A stretch of 64,000 nt of DNA from Flavimaribacter sp039888615. GTDB taxonomy: Bacteria; Pseudomonadota; Alphaproteobacteria; Rhizobiales; Rhizobiaceae. Numbering within the stretch: the stretch's first letter is position 1; each line of letters opens with the position of its first letter. A program made the translations under genes and the position numbers. The stretch lies in assembly GCA_039888615.1 (NCBI GenBank), contig JBDQQS010000010.1, one strand, 5' to 3'. Under the pieces are notes generated by a model. That model was not told where the DNA came from and made no database searches. It was given only the letters and a program-made list of their open reading frames with translations. Of this stretch, positions 17,704 to 26,460 are shown in pieces.

Positions 17704-17838
17704 TGTTGATTTTCAACGAGAACTGTCTCTGACTCACATTTGCTGCTGTTGGAAGTCAGGCTTTCGCTGATTCACTGGAGGATCAGGATATGCGACATCG
17801 ATTTCCGCGCACGAGCCTCGTGCTTGACGGCTTTTGAG
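17704..17838 (+). mobile_element. Remnant of an ISL3-family insertion sequence end
   Basis: These 135 bp match, with scattered differences, the right end of the decayed ISL3 element at 54.4-55.1 kb read on the opposite strand. Shared are the terminal TGTTGATTTTCA, the CTCTGACxCACxTTTGCTG inner part, and the first codons of the transposase (ATGCGACATCGATTTCC), which here run into a stop after 15 codons. Only one end is recognisable. The remaining gap from 17617 to 17932 shows nothing else beyond the start region of the lactonase gene. Confidence 0.7.
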
Positions 17839-17932
17839 TAGGTGTGCGTGTCGGTTGACTACCGCCTTTGCCATCACTTACTGCTTGGTGCAACTTTACC
17901 CGAAATGGATCCGAGGTGTTGAGGTGCAAAGC

Positions 17933-19045
17933 ATGAGTAAAAAACAGCTTGTCTTCATCGGTGGACTCAATCGCGAAGCTCCATATTTCCAGGGCGCGCG
18001 CGGTGTGGGACTCTCTGTGTTTAGTTTCGACGATCAGTCTCTGGAAACGACCTTGCTCGCCGAATATGGCGGCATAGACAATCCCAGCTATCTCTCCGTG
18101 AATGACGACGGCACCCGAATCTATGCCAATTCCGAAATCTTCGGCTGGCCTGAGGGCCTGGTGACAGCGCTTGCATTCGATCGCGCAACGAACACGCTCT
18201 CCCATATCAACATGCATGCGACGCTCGGCAGCATCACCGCGCACAACATGATAACGCGCGATGGCTCGAAGCTGCTCGTTTCGAACTACGCGATGGGCGA
18301 CGGCGGCCCTGATAGGTCACTTGTTATTTTTGGATTGGGCGACGACGGAAGCCTGACAAACGTCCTTTCAGCCGTCGCACATGTCGGAACAGGACCGGAT
18401 CCGGAGCGTCAGGAACGTAGCCACGCCCACAGCCTCACTGAATTGAATACGGGCGGCGTCGCCGTTGCTTGCGATCTAGGTCTGGACATGCTGATCGCCT
18501 ACCGGCTTCATCCGGATGGATCGCTGTCCCGGCTTGACGAGTTGAAAATGGCGCCTGGCTCCGGTCCACGGCATCTGGCGTTGCATCCAGAAGGCAAGTT
18601 AATCTTCGTTATCAACGAACTGAACTCGACAATCTGCTCGCTGCGTATCGATTGTGAAACAGGCGCAATGAGCCTGCTCGACACTCAGTCAGCCGCCGAT
18701 GCGAGCCAGCCGGGCGTCGAGAACCATTGCGCCGATCTGCAGATATCGCCGGATGGCCGGTTCCTTTACGGGTCGAACCGCGGACATGACACGGTGGGGA
18801 TATTTTCCGTCGATGCGGAAGACGGCAAACTGGCCTTGGTCGGTCACGCGCCATGCGGCGGGGCGACGCCACGCAATCTCGGCATGTCCCCGGACGGCGC
18901 TTTCCTGTTTTCCGCAAACCAGAACGCCGATCGGGTTACTATCTTCCGTCGCAATGAAGAGACCGGCGAATTGACCGATACTGGTGAGGCGATTGAAACC
19001 GGCACGCCTATGTGCGTCAAATTTGCCCGGACGCCGCTTTCCTGA
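17933..19045 (+). CDS. Lactonase-family seven-bladed beta-propeller (6-phosphogluconolactonase type)
   Basis: 370-aa protein of the YbhE/Pgl lactonase family, cytoplasmic (no signal peptide). Repeated blade signatures appear: NPSYLSVNDDGTRIYANSE, GPRHLALHPEGKLIFVINELNS, ADLQISPDGRFLYGSNRG, TPRNLGMSPDGAFLFSANQ, each a blade strand pair. I use ATG at 17933 (MSKKQLVFIGG) with GAGGTG upstream; the in-frame extension to 17834 reads through the IS remnant. Family members hydrolyse 6-phosphogluconolactone or related lactones, but some have other roles. It converges with iclR with only 3 bp between stops. Confidence 0.85.
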   Translation: MSKKQLVFIGGLNREAPYFQGARGVGLSVFSFDDQSLETTLLAEYGGIDNPSYLSVNDDGTRIYANSEIFGWPEGLVTALAFDRATNTLSHINMHATLGSITAHNMITRDGSKLLVSNYAMGDGGPDRSLVIFGLGDDGSLTNVLSAVAHVGTGPDPERQERSHAHSLTELNTGGVAVACDLGLDMLIAYRLHPDGSLSRLDELKMAPGSGPRHLALHPEGKLIFVINELNSTICSLRIDCETGAMSLLDTQSAADASQPGVENHCADLQISPDGRFLYGSNRGHDTVGIFSVDAEDGKLALVGHAPCGGATPRNLGMSPDGAFLFSANQNADRVTIFRRNEETGELTDTGEAIETGTPMCVKFARTPLS

Positions 19046-19048
19046 TGG

Positions 19049-19891
19049 TCAGTCGGTCGACAATGGAAATTCGGGACGGCGCAATCTGCCGCCAAGTTCG
19101 CACGACAGCGTGTCAGCGCATTCGAACAGACGCTGCTCCGCCTCGGCGAGTTGGACTTCGTTTTCCACCCAGACAAGGTAGGGCATGGTCAGCGCCGCCT
19201 GCGCGTTGCCGCTGGAATCAACAATCGGAAAACTTACGTCCGTAATTCCACGCAGTGTCTCGTCGCTGACGCATTCGTAGCCGCGCCGGTTGACGTCCGC
19301 AATTCTGTCAATCAGCGGCTTCGGATCCTCTCCCCGCTCGCGCAATGCTCCGCCCAGGGCCTGTTCCAGGGAACAGCGCACCGATGATGGCTGGAATGCG
19401 ATCAGTGTGCGTCCCGAGGCGGTTTTGAGCAGAGGACGCTGGGTTCCGAGTCTGACGCGGAAGCCGATAGGCGCAGGATTGTCAGAGACCACGACGACGC
19501 GCGTCGTCCAGCCGTCGAGGACCGAAATGATGACGACCTGTTCCACCTGCATCGCAAGGCGATCGAGCACGGGATGAGCCGCCTGGATAAGGCGGCGGAT
19601 CGGAAGGTGATTGCTTGCGAGATCGAACAGCTTCAGCGACAGTCGAAAGGCGTCGTCTCCGGGGCCGCGCACAACATAACCGCGCCTCTCCAGCGACATC
19701 ACGACGCGATACACTTCCTGGACCGATCGGTTGAGTTTCTGGGCGATCTGGCTGAGTATCAGGCCTTCAGACTGGAGCGCCAGAAGTTCCAGGATGTCGA
19801 GCCCCTTCTCGAGCGCCGGCGCCCGATAGGATGACGGTATGGAGGGTGTGGACTGGGCCTTTCGGGCGGAAGTTTCATTGACGCTGCTCAT
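19049..19891 (-). CDS. IclR-family transcriptional regulator
   Basis: 280-aa regulator. N-terminal winged helix (about 22-85): RAPALEKGLDILELLA, LILSQIAQKLNRSVQEVYRVVMSLERRGYV. C-terminal effector domain: VIISVLDGWTTRVVVV, RPLLKTASGRTLIAF, GYECVSDETLRGITDVSFPI. ATG at 19891 with AAGGATGG upstream; the frame runs to 20035 but lacks a better start. It is divergent from the deacylase operon, which it probably controls along with the importer further right; see the shared 18-bp site. Confidence 0.9.
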   Translation of the reverse strand: MSSVNETSARKAQSTPSIPSSYRAPALEKGLDILELLALQSEGLILSQIAQKLNRSVQEVYRVVMSLERRGYVVRGPGDDAFRLSLKLFDLASNHLPIRRLIQAAHPVLDRLAMQVEQVVIISVLDGWTTRVVVVSDNPAPIGFRVRLGTQRPLLKTASGRTLIAFQPSSVRCSLEQALGGALRERGEDPKPLIDRIADVNRRGYECVSDETLRGITDVSFPIVDSSGNAQAALTMPYLVWVENEVQLAEAEQRLFECADTLSCELGGRLRRPEFPLSTD

Positions 19892-19948
19892 CCATCCTTC
19901 CCTAATAAGTCGAGGCGCTGGATACCAGTAAAAATTCACTGTTGCTAG

Positions 19949-19966
19949 TATCATAAATAAACGATA
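19949..19966. promoter_or_regulatory. Candidate IclR operator upstream of iclR and the divergent deacylase operon
   Basis: TATCATAAATAAACGATA is an imperfect inverted repeat (TATCAT/ACGATA) in the 173-bp divergent gap. An 18-bp site matching at 14 positions lies on the minus strand at 27726-27743, in front of the importer operon. Inferred to be the binding site of the adjacent IclR protein. Confidence 0.45.
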
Positions 19967-20064
19967 GTTTTCATATAGAAAAAAGAGGCCGCTGTTGCAA
20001 GGCGGGATCGTTTGAAGGCGTAACCGATTTCGCATGGTTCGGAGACGCTGGGAGGGGAGTTTCC

Positions 20065-21069
20065 GTGGGCAGAAAAGTCGGCGACACCGATATCGACTTT
20101 AACATTGACGGCAAGCAGACGGGTTTCCTGCGTCTACCGTATTCCGAACATGACGACGCCTGGGGCGTCATTCCTGTCCCACTCGCCGTGATCCGCAACG
20201 GTGACGGCCCGACAGTGATCCTCCAGGGCGGCAATCATGGCGACGAATATGAAGGTCCGATCGTGCTTGGAGAGATCATCCGCGATCTGGATCCCGCGAG
20301 CGTCAACGGCCGCCTGATCATCGTCCCGGCGCTCAATCTTCCGGCGGTCCAGGCCGGCTCCCGCGTTTCGCCGATAGACGGTCTCAACCTGAACCGCACC
20401 TTTCCCGGAGACCCCTCGGGATCGCCGACGCAGCAACTTTCCTCCTGGGTCAATGACAAGCTCTTTCCGATGGCCGACGCGTTCGTCGATCTGCATTCCG
20501 GCGGGTCTTCCCTGTCGATTGTCCCGAGCGCCATCATCGAGCCTTCGAACGACCCTGCCTTGACCGCGCGCAACCAAGACGCCGTCGCTGCTTTCGATGC
20601 GCCGATGAGCGTTGTCATTTCGAACCGCGGAGACACCCGCACGTCAACGGCTTCGGCGGTGCGCGCAGGATTGGTCACGGTCGGCACGGAAATGGCCGGC
20701 GCCGGCACGGTTTCGCCGGAGGCAGTCAAACTCTGTCGTCGCGGGGTGAATAATCTGTTGCATCATTTTGGCGTGCTCAAATCACCGGATGCGCCGCCGC
20801 CGGTCGCCGGAACGGAACAGGTTTTCCACGAACTCGGACCGAACGCGCATGTGCTGACGGAGGACGCCGGCGTGTTTGAATCCTATCGTGCGCTGGGATC
20901 CCATGTCCGGGCGGGAGAGACGGCCGGACGGGTCCATTCGCTCAGCGATCCGCGCAAGCCGCCTGTAGAACTGACCTTCGGGGCCGACGGGGTGGTCTAC
21001 GGTCTTCGTCATCCGGGCCGCGTCCGACCAGGCAATTGTTGCGCCGTTGTCGCCTCGCCATGTGAATGA
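20065..21069 (+). CDS. Succinylglutamate desuccinylase/aspartoacylase-family deacylase (DoeB/EutE-like)
   Basis: 334-aa zinc carboxypeptidase-fold enzyme. Zinc ligands and catalytic residues are visible in QGGNHGDEYEGP (HxxE) and FVDLHSGGSS (later His), with GLNLNRTFPGD for carboxylate binding. This pattern is that of DoeB/EutE, which deacetylates N2-acetyl-diaminobutyrate in ectoine breakdown. Start is GTG at 20065, preceded by GGGAGGGGAG. The next gene resembles EutB, but no doeA/eutD or eutC is seen, so a related N-acyl amino acid rather than ectoine may be the substrate. Confidence 0.85.
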   Translation: MGRKVGDTDIDFNIDGKQTGFLRLPYSEHDDAWGVIPVPLAVIRNGDGPTVILQGGNHGDEYEGPIVLGEIIRDLDPASVNGRLIIVPALNLPAVQAGSRVSPIDGLNLNRTFPGDPSGSPTQQLSSWVNDKLFPMADAFVDLHSGGSSLSIVPSAIIEPSNDPALTARNQDAVAAFDAPMSVVISNRGDTRTSTASAVRAGLVTVGTEMAGAGTVSPEAVKLCRRGVNNLLHHFGVLKSPDAPPPVAGTEQVFHELGPNAHVLTEDAGVFESYRALGSHVRAGETAGRVHSLSDPRKPPVELTFGADGVVYGLRHPGRVRPGNCCAVVASPCE

Positions 21070-21070
21070 C

Positions 21071-22021
21071 ATGAAAGTATCGCTCGACGACATCCGACAG
21101 GCGCAAATACGCATTGCGCCGCATATCAGGAAAACGCCGCTTATGGAGGCGACAATTGTCGCCGAACCGCCAACCCCGGCTCGTCTCTGGCTGAAACTGG
21201 AGAACCTGCAGGTCACCGGCTCCTTCAAGGCGCGGGGCGCGACCAGCAAGCTTCTCACGTTGCCGCCGGATGAGCTTGCAGCCGGCGTGGTCACGGCCTC
21301 CGGTGGAAATCACGGCCTTGCAACAGCCCGCGCAGCGACCATGGCGAAAGTGCTCGGGACCATATACGTGCCGGAGAATGTCGCCCCATACAAAGTGGAC
21401 AAGCTGCGGGCAATGGGCGCGGAAGTGATTGTCACCGGCTCGGTCTGGAACGAGACCAACCGGTTTGCGACCGCATTCGCGGAAGAAACCGGCGCCGCGT
21501 ATTTCCACCCCTTCGCCGATCCTGCCGTGGTGGCCGGGCAGGGCTCTCTTGCGTTGGAAATCCTGGAAGAGCGCCCGGGTATCACTGCAGTCCTCATCGC
21601 CATCGGCGGCGGCGGTCTCATTACAGGAATGGCGATAGCCTTGAAGGCGCTCAAGCCTTCAATCCGCATTGTCGGGGTTGAACCGTCTGGATGCCCGACC
21701 TTTCATGCTTCGATCCAAGCCGGACATGTGACGCCGGTCGAAAAGGTAACCACGCGAGTCGCCACCATGGCTTGCGCCGAGACCGATCCGGAGCTTTTCG
21801 AACTCTCCCGCAGTCTGATCGACGAAGTCGTGCTCATCGAGGATGATGATATGGTTTCCGCCGCCCGCTATCTGTGGTCGGAATTCGGTCTCGCCGCAGA
21901 TCTGAGCGGCGCCGCCGCGATCGCCGCATTGCGCACTGGGCGCGTCGCGTTCTCCGAAGGCGATGAGGTTTGTGCGCTAGTCTGCGGCGCAGGCACGGAA
22001 GGCATTCCCGGTGGGCAGTAG
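21071..22021 (+). CDS. Threonine/serine dehydratase-like PLP enzyme (EutB-like)
   Basis: 316-aa fold-type II PLP enzyme. The PLP lysine lies in LQVTGSFKARGA, the substrate-carboxylate loop is TASGGNHGLATARAA, and the phosphate-binding glycine loop is AIGGGGLITG. It lacks the C-terminal ACT regulatory domain, so it matches catabolic dehydratases and EutB. ATG at 21071 follows the upstream stop by one base. Expected reaction: beta-elimination of a hydroxy-amino acid to a 2-oxo acid plus ammonia, after deacylation by the preceding enzyme. Confidence 0.87.
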   Translation: MKVSLDDIRQAQIRIAPHIRKTPLMEATIVAEPPTPARLWLKLENLQVTGSFKARGATSKLLTLPPDELAAGVVTASGGNHGLATARAATMAKVLGTIYVPENVAPYKVDKLRAMGAEVIVTGSVWNETNRFATAFAEETGAAYFHPFADPAVVAGQGSLALEILEERPGITAVLIAIGGGGLITGMAIALKALKPSIRIVGVEPSGCPTFHASIQAGHVTPVEKVTTRVATMACAETDPELFELSRSLIDEVVLIEDDDMVSAARYLWSEFGLAADLSGAAAIAALRTGRVAFSEGDEVCALVCGAGTEGIPGGQ

Positions 22022-22916
22022 GACCTATCGCGGACCGATCATAGACGCCCATCACCATCTGTGGGATCTGCGCCTCGAACGTCACGCCTGGCTCGACTGG
22101 CCGAAACGCGGCGATGAACTCGCGCCGCTGCGGCGCAATTATCTCGTCGACGACTACCTCGAGGCCTCATCCGGATCGGGTATCGTCGCAAGTGTCCATG
22201 TGGAGGCGAACTGGGATCCTAAAGATCCGCTCGGCGAAACCAAATGGCTTGACGACCTGGAACGCCCGGTGGGCATCGCGGCCCGATATGTCGCTTGCGC
22301 CGCGCTGGCCAACGACAATGCGCAGGAAATCATCGAACAACAGTCCGCGCATGAGCGCGTCGCCGGCATCCGCGAAATCATCTCCTGGCATCCTGACCCC
22401 GCCAAGGCCCGAGTGGAACGAGGCGACCTGATGGAGGATGCCCGATGGCGCGCCGGGCTGACGCATCTGCAGAGCCACGGTCTCAGTTTCGATCTGCTGA
22501 TATCGAACCACCAGCTCGATACGGCCTTGCGGTTGGCGCGGGATTTTCCGGATATGCAATTCGTCCTCAATCATTGCGGCAGTCCGATGGACCGTGACGT
22601 CGAGGGAATGGACCACTGGCGCGCATCACTTCGTCGTCTTGCCATGGCGGAAAATGTCGGCCTGAAGATTTCCGATCCCGTCGCCTATGACCCGGCATGG
22701 ACGCGCGAAAGTCTGGCGGGCGTGATCCTTCATTGCATCGACTGCTTCGGCGTAGGGCGCTGCATGTTCGCCAGCGATTATCCGGTCGCCGGTCTGCATA
22801 TCACATTTGACCATTGGCTCTCGCTCTTCAGCGACATCGTCGCCGATCTGTCTGAAGACGAAAAGCGTTCGTTGTTTTTTGACAACGCCCGGAAGATCTA
22901 TCGCATTCCCGTCTGA
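22011..22916 (+). CDS. Amidohydrolase-2 family TIM-barrel hydrolase
   Basis: 301-aa metal-dependent hydrolase of the family that includes 2-pyrone-4,6-dicarboxylate lactonase and fuconolactonase. Seen: N-terminal metal motif IDAHHHLWDL, SVHVEANWDP, GIREIISWHP, FVLNHCGSP, and the C-terminal aspartate in MFASDYPVAG. Start GTG at 22011 overlaps the upstream gene by 11 bp, completing a three-gene operon. A lactone or a ring-containing acid is the likely substrate class. Its stop lies 9 bp from the convergent permease gene. Confidence 0.85.
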   Translation: MGSRTYRGPIIDAHHHLWDLRLERHAWLDWPKRGDELAPLRRNYLVDDYLEASSGSGIVASVHVEANWDPKDPLGETKWLDDLERPVGIAARYVACAALANDNAQEIIEQQSAHERVAGIREIISWHPDPAKARVERGDLMEDARWRAGLTHLQSHGLSFDLLISNHQLDTALRLARDFPDMQFVLNHCGSPMDRDVEGMDHWRASLRRLAMAENVGLKISDPVAYDPAWTRESLAGVILHCIDCFGVGRCMFASDYPVAGLHITFDHWLSLFSDIVADLSEDEKRSLFFDNARKIYRIPV

Positions 22917-22925
22917 TGACGACAG

Positions 22926-23885
22926 TCAGATCCGCGTGCTGACATGCGGGTCACGACCGTAGAGCGAAACCAGCAGGATGATGACAAGACCAAGGGCCGC
23001 CTGCACCACCGAGGGCTGGAGCCCGAGGCCGATAAGCAGCGTGTTGAGTTCGGTCAGGACAAGCGCGCCCGCGACCGTGCCCAGATAGGAGCCGCGTCCG
23101 CCGACCAGCGCGGTTCCGCCGATAACGACGGCGGCGATCGTCTGGAACAGGTAGGGTTGCCCTACTTCGCCATAGGCCGAGCCCGTAAAACCCAGGAGCA
23201 GGATGCCGGTCACGGCGGCGAAGAAGGCGCTAATCGCGAAGGTCAGCGTCCACATCCCGAGAGGACTGATCAGGGCGAGCATGGCTGCGCGTGGATTGTT
23301 GCCCACCGCATAGACGCGCCGCCCGTAGGGCGTGCGCACCAGAAGAACCGTGATCACGGCGATCACAACAATGAAGCAGGGAACGAGCCAGGGCACCGGC
23401 AGTCCCATGGCCGATCCGCCAATGGACACGAAGTCGGAGAGCAGGGCGGGAGCTGAACCGGACGGGAACCCCGCAGTCCATAACAGGACGGAACCCTGGA
23501 TTATGGTGCCGACTCCAAGTGTGACGATCAGCGGGTGGATATTCAGCCCGCCGGAGACCAGACCGTTAAACGCGCCGATCACGAGCGCCAGCGCCAGTAC
23601 GATGACGCAAACGATCCAGAAACTCATGCCGTCGCCATACAATTGCGCCGAGACCACATTGGCGAAGCCGATGACAAACGGGATCGAAAGATCGATGCCG
23701 CCCAGAATGATCACCAGCGTCTGGCCAATCGAGGCGATCGCAAGCAGCGATGCGAGCACCAGCATGGCCCTCATCGAAAAGGCCGAACTGTAGCCCTGGA
23801 TGAGCAATGTTCCGAGCATATGCAGGGCTATGGCGATGAGAAATGCGCCAAGCGCTCTTCGCTGGTCTGTCGACAGGTTCTTCAT
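22926..23885 (-). CDS. Ribose-type ABC transporter permease (RbsC-like)
   Basis: 319-aa permease with about nine hydrophobic segments. Family motifs: GQTLVIILGGIDLSIPFVIGF, YGRRVYAVGNNPRAAMLALI (the coupling-loop region), and VVIGGTALVGGRGSYLGTVAG. I take ATG at 23885 (MKNLSTDQRR), which overlaps the upstream permease stop by 4 bp; a longer open frame to 24386 is a shadow. Last gene of the importer operon. Confidence 0.9.
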   Translation of the reverse strand: MKNLSTDQRRALGAFLIAIALHMLGTLLIQGYSSAFSMRAMLVLASLLAIASIGQTLVIILGGIDLSIPFVIGFANVVSAQLYGDGMSFWIVCVIVLALALVIGAFNGLVSGGLNIHPLIVTLGVGTIIQGSVLLWTAGFPSGSAPALLSDFVSIGGSAMGLPVPWLVPCFIVVIAVITVLLVRTPYGRRVYAVGNNPRAAMLALISPLGMWTLTFAISAFFAAVTGILLLGFTGSAYGEVGQPYLFQTIAAVVIGGTALVGGRGSYLGTVAGALVLTELNTLLIGLGLQPSVVQAALGLVIILLVSLYGRDPHVSTRI

Positions 23886-24883
23886 GATCCCGCCCTCTGA
23901 GCTCTTTGTTCCATATATCGATCCTGAAGCGCAGTCAGGACGATGGCCAGCACGAGAATCGCGCCGTAGCTGATTTGCAAGATGAATGTAGAGACGTTGA
24001 GATAGGTCAGCGCGCTCTGCAGCAGGAAAATGTCGATGGCGCCAATAGCCGCGCCAATGACGCTGCCGCGTCCGCCGGCCAGACTGACGCCGCCGAGCGC
24101 CACCGCCGAAATCGCGATCAGCGTATATGTCGGCCCGACAGCCGGGTCGGCAGACCCGATCAGCGCCGTTAGCATCAGTCCTGCCGCCCCGGAAAACAGT
24201 CCGGTGATGATGAACGACAGAAAACGGACCTTCGTGACCGGCACGCCGGCTGTGTAGGCGGCGCGATCGTCGCTGCCGACCGCCATCAGCTGGTCGTAAT
24301 AGGGCGTCCGGCAGATCGCCCACCAGACCAGGAGTACGCATCCGAGCGGCAGGATCGACCATGTTCCGGCAAGCTGCGAGAGCCATGGCGGCACTGTCCC
24401 GGTGGGCGCTGGCAGGATCGTCAGCGTTGCCCCCACGAGCACGAGATAGGTGCCCAGCGTGGCGACGATCGGCTGGATACGCAGGATCGTCGCCAGAAAG
24501 GCGTTGACCACACCGCCGGCCACGCCGACCAGCAAGGCCGCCGGAACAATCACGAAAGGCGATGATGCGCCCAGCATCTGGATGAAAACGAGCACGACGA
24601 CCGCATTGACGAAACCCATCAGCGGTCCGACGGAAATGTCGATACCGCCGCGCCCGCCCAGAAAGGCCGGGGTCGAGGCGACGGCTGCGCCTATCAGCGG
24701 CGCGGCCAACCCGAGCAATGTGCCCCAGGCGGTCGGCGCGAACCGCGCCGGATTGAGCCAGATATTGATGGCCAGAAGAATGACGAAGAGCAGCGGCGCG
24801 AAGCCCGCACTGGAAAACACAATGCGCTGGATAGCTCTGGCCAGACGATATCCCGAGTCTGTATTAGCGCCCTGCTCACTCAT
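23882..24883 (-). CDS. Ribose-type ABC transporter permease (RbsC-like)
   Basis: 333-aa permease, second RbsC-family subunit, so the channel is presumably a heterodimer. Motifs: FLGGRGGIDISVGPLMGFVN, VALGGVSLAGGRGSVIG. ATG at 24883 overlaps the stop of the preceding ATPase gene by 4 bp and its own stop overlaps the next permease by 4 bp, giving a strictly coupled operon. Coupling-loop region around DRAAYTAGVPVTKVRFLSF. Confidence 0.9.
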   Translation of the reverse strand: MSEQGANTDSGYRLARAIQRIVFSSAGFAPLLFVILLAINIWLNPARFAPTAWGTLLGLAAPLIGAAVASTPAFLGGRGGIDISVGPLMGFVNAVVVLVFIQMLGASSPFVIVPAALLVGVAGGVVNAFLATILRIQPIVATLGTYLVLVGATLTILPAPTGTVPPWLSQLAGTWSILPLGCVLLVWWAICRTPYYDQLMAVGSDDRAAYTAGVPVTKVRFLSFIITGLFSGAAGLMLTALIGSADPAVGPTYTLIAISAVALGGVSLAGGRGSVIGAAIGAIDIFLLQSALTYLNVSTFILQISYGAILVLAIVLTALQDRYMEQRAQRAGS

Positions 24884-25629
24884 GAATCTCTTCCGAACAT
24901 GGTTGCGATGATGCCGTCGGCGCTCATTTCTTCACCGGAGAGACGGCTTGCGAGTTCGAAATCGCGAAAGACCAGAACGCGATCGCACAGATGCAATGAT
25001 TCCTCGATTTCCGTTGAAAGAATTACCAGCGCCATGCCTTCGTTCGACAGTTCACGGAAGACTTCATAGAGTATCTTGCGCGTCGCGATATCCACGCCTC
25101 TCGTCGGATCGTTGAGCAGCAATACGCCCGGTTGCAAGGCAAGCGCCCGCGCCAGCAGGACCTTTTGCTGGTTGCCGCCGGAAAGCGTGGTGATCGGTTC
25201 CCGCGGATGGGGCGCCACGATGGAAAGCCGCTCGCGGTAATGGTCGTAGCGTTCGCGGCGGCGGCGATAGCTGATGAGGCCCGCGACGCAATCTCGGGTC
25301 ACCGTCGCCATGGCGAAATTGTCGAGAATCGAAAGAGCCGGAAAAATCCCGCTGGCGCGGCGATCACGCGGAAGATATGCGACGCCTTGCGATACGGCGC
25401 GGCGAAAGCTGTTAATCGCGTGCGTGCGCCCGGCGTCGTCGCGGTATCCGACGCTGCCGCCCACAGGGGTGACGAGGCCGGCTAGTATTTCCAGAAAGCG
25501 TTCCTGGCCATTCCCGTCCAGACCGGCTAGGCCGACGATCTCGCCGGCGCCGATACTCTCGTCGATCGCCTGTCGGTCGGTCCGCAGTTGCAGGCCTTCC
25601 ACGATCAGCTTGTTCGTTGTAGCATTCAC
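24880..25629 (-). CDS. RbsA-like ABC ATPase, separately encoded C-terminal half
   Basis: 249-aa protein equal to the second ATPase domain of RbsA-type sugar importers. The Walker A region is degenerate (GLAGLDGNGQERFLE), as is usual for that domain. LSGGNQQKVLLARAL and LLNDPTRGVDIATR follow; note Asn-Asp where most have Asp-Glu (DEPTRG). Start is GTG at 25629, overlapping the N-terminal-half gene by four bases (GTGA) in a different frame. Normally these two domains form one protein of about 500 aa; here they must assemble from two polypeptides. Confidence 0.85.
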   Translation of the reverse strand: MNATTNKLIVEGLQLRTDRQAIDESIGAGEIVGLAGLDGNGQERFLEILAGLVTPVGGSVGYRDDAGRTHAINSFRRAVSQGVAYLPRDRRASGIFPALSILDNFAMATVTRDCVAGLISYRRRRERYDHYRERLSIVAPHPREPITTLSGGNQQKVLLARALALQPGVLLLNDPTRGVDIATRKILYEVFRELSNEGMALVILSTEIEESLHLCDRVLVFRDFELASRLSGEEMSADGIIATMFGRDS

Positions 25630-26357
25630 TCTTCAACCCCCGCCATTTCCGGGGCCATCAGGGCGAGCAGCGTTTCCGGCTCCAACTCCTCGCGCTCGAG
25701 AGTGGTGACCACGCGGCCGCTTCTCAATACAGTGACCTTGTTCGAGAGGCTCATCACCTCGTCCATGCGATGGGTGATGAAGATTATCAGGCAACCACCG
25801 GCGGCCAACCGGCGCATCAGATCGAACACTGCTTCGCGATCTGCAAAATCAAGCGCTGCGGTCGCTTCGTCCAGAATCAGAATTTTTGGTTTGCGCACCA
25901 GCGCGCGCGCAATAACCACGAGTTGCTGTGCGGCCAGCGGCAGCCGGCCAGCCGGCTCTTCGAGGGGCGCCTCTGTAATCGCGAACTCCTTGAGTGTCCG
26001 CGCCGCCAGCGATGCGCGTTCGCGGCGCGCAATTTTGCGCCGCCAGAGGCCGTCGTAGCCGAGCAGGATATTGTCGATGACATTGCGGTCCGGCGCGACC
26101 AAAACTTCCTGGAATACCGTGGCGAAGCCCTTCTCCTGGAAAGCCGCCGGGTTCTTCCCCGTGATGTCTTCGCCTGAAAGGAGGATTTCGCCGGCGTCGG
26201 GTGAGACAATGCCGGACAGCAGCTTGACGAGCGTGCTCTTGCCCGAACCATTCTCGCCTAGGATTGTGTGTATCTCGCCGAAATCGAGTGATATGTCGGC
26301 TCGGTCGAGCGCCACCGTTTCACCGTATCGCTTCGATAAGCCCTTTATTTCGAGCAT
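25626..26357 (-). CDS. RbsA-like ABC ATPase, separately encoded N-terminal half
   Basis: 243-aa protein equal to the first ATPase domain of RbsA-type importers. Walker A GENGSGKST (about 34-42), Q-loop ATVFQEVLVAP, Walker B ILILDEATAALD and switch histidine FITHRMDEV are intact. The signature motif is changed to LPLAAQQ where RbsA-type proteins usually have LSxGQQQ. Ends in TGA that overlaps the GTG start of the C-terminal half. Compare with the fused ATPases at 29839-31338 and 51603-53246 in this same window. Confidence 0.87.
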   Translation of the reverse strand: MLEIKGLSKRYGETVALDRADISLDFGEIHTILGENGSGKSTLVKLLSGIVSPDAGEILLSGEDITGKNPAAFQEKGFATVFQEVLVAPDRNVIDNILLGYDGLWRRKIARRERASLAARTLKEFAITEAPLEEPAGRLPLAAQQLVVIARALVRKPKILILDEATAALDFADREAVFDLMRRLAAGGCLIIFITHRMDEVMSLSNKVTVLRSGRVVTTLEREELEPETLLALMAPEMAGVEE

Positions 26358-26460
26358 TGTGTCCCGTCGTCAGCTCTTGCAGTTCCGGCGAATAGTGTCA
26401 GAAAAACCGCCCCGGCGCACCCGCAAGGGGCGCCGGGGCGACTCGTCCCGGGAGGGGCTT

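Noticed and set aside
20065..22021. A genuine ectoine/hydroxyectoine degradation operon
   Set aside because: Only the EutE-like and EutB-like genes are found; the ectoine hydrolase and the ectoine transporter and regulator types are absent here.
22926..24386. A 486-residue protein extending the RbsC-like permease upstream
   Set aside because: The N-terminal 167 residues are the neighbouring permease read in another frame and are unlike any protein; the ATG at 23885 gives the family-typical start.
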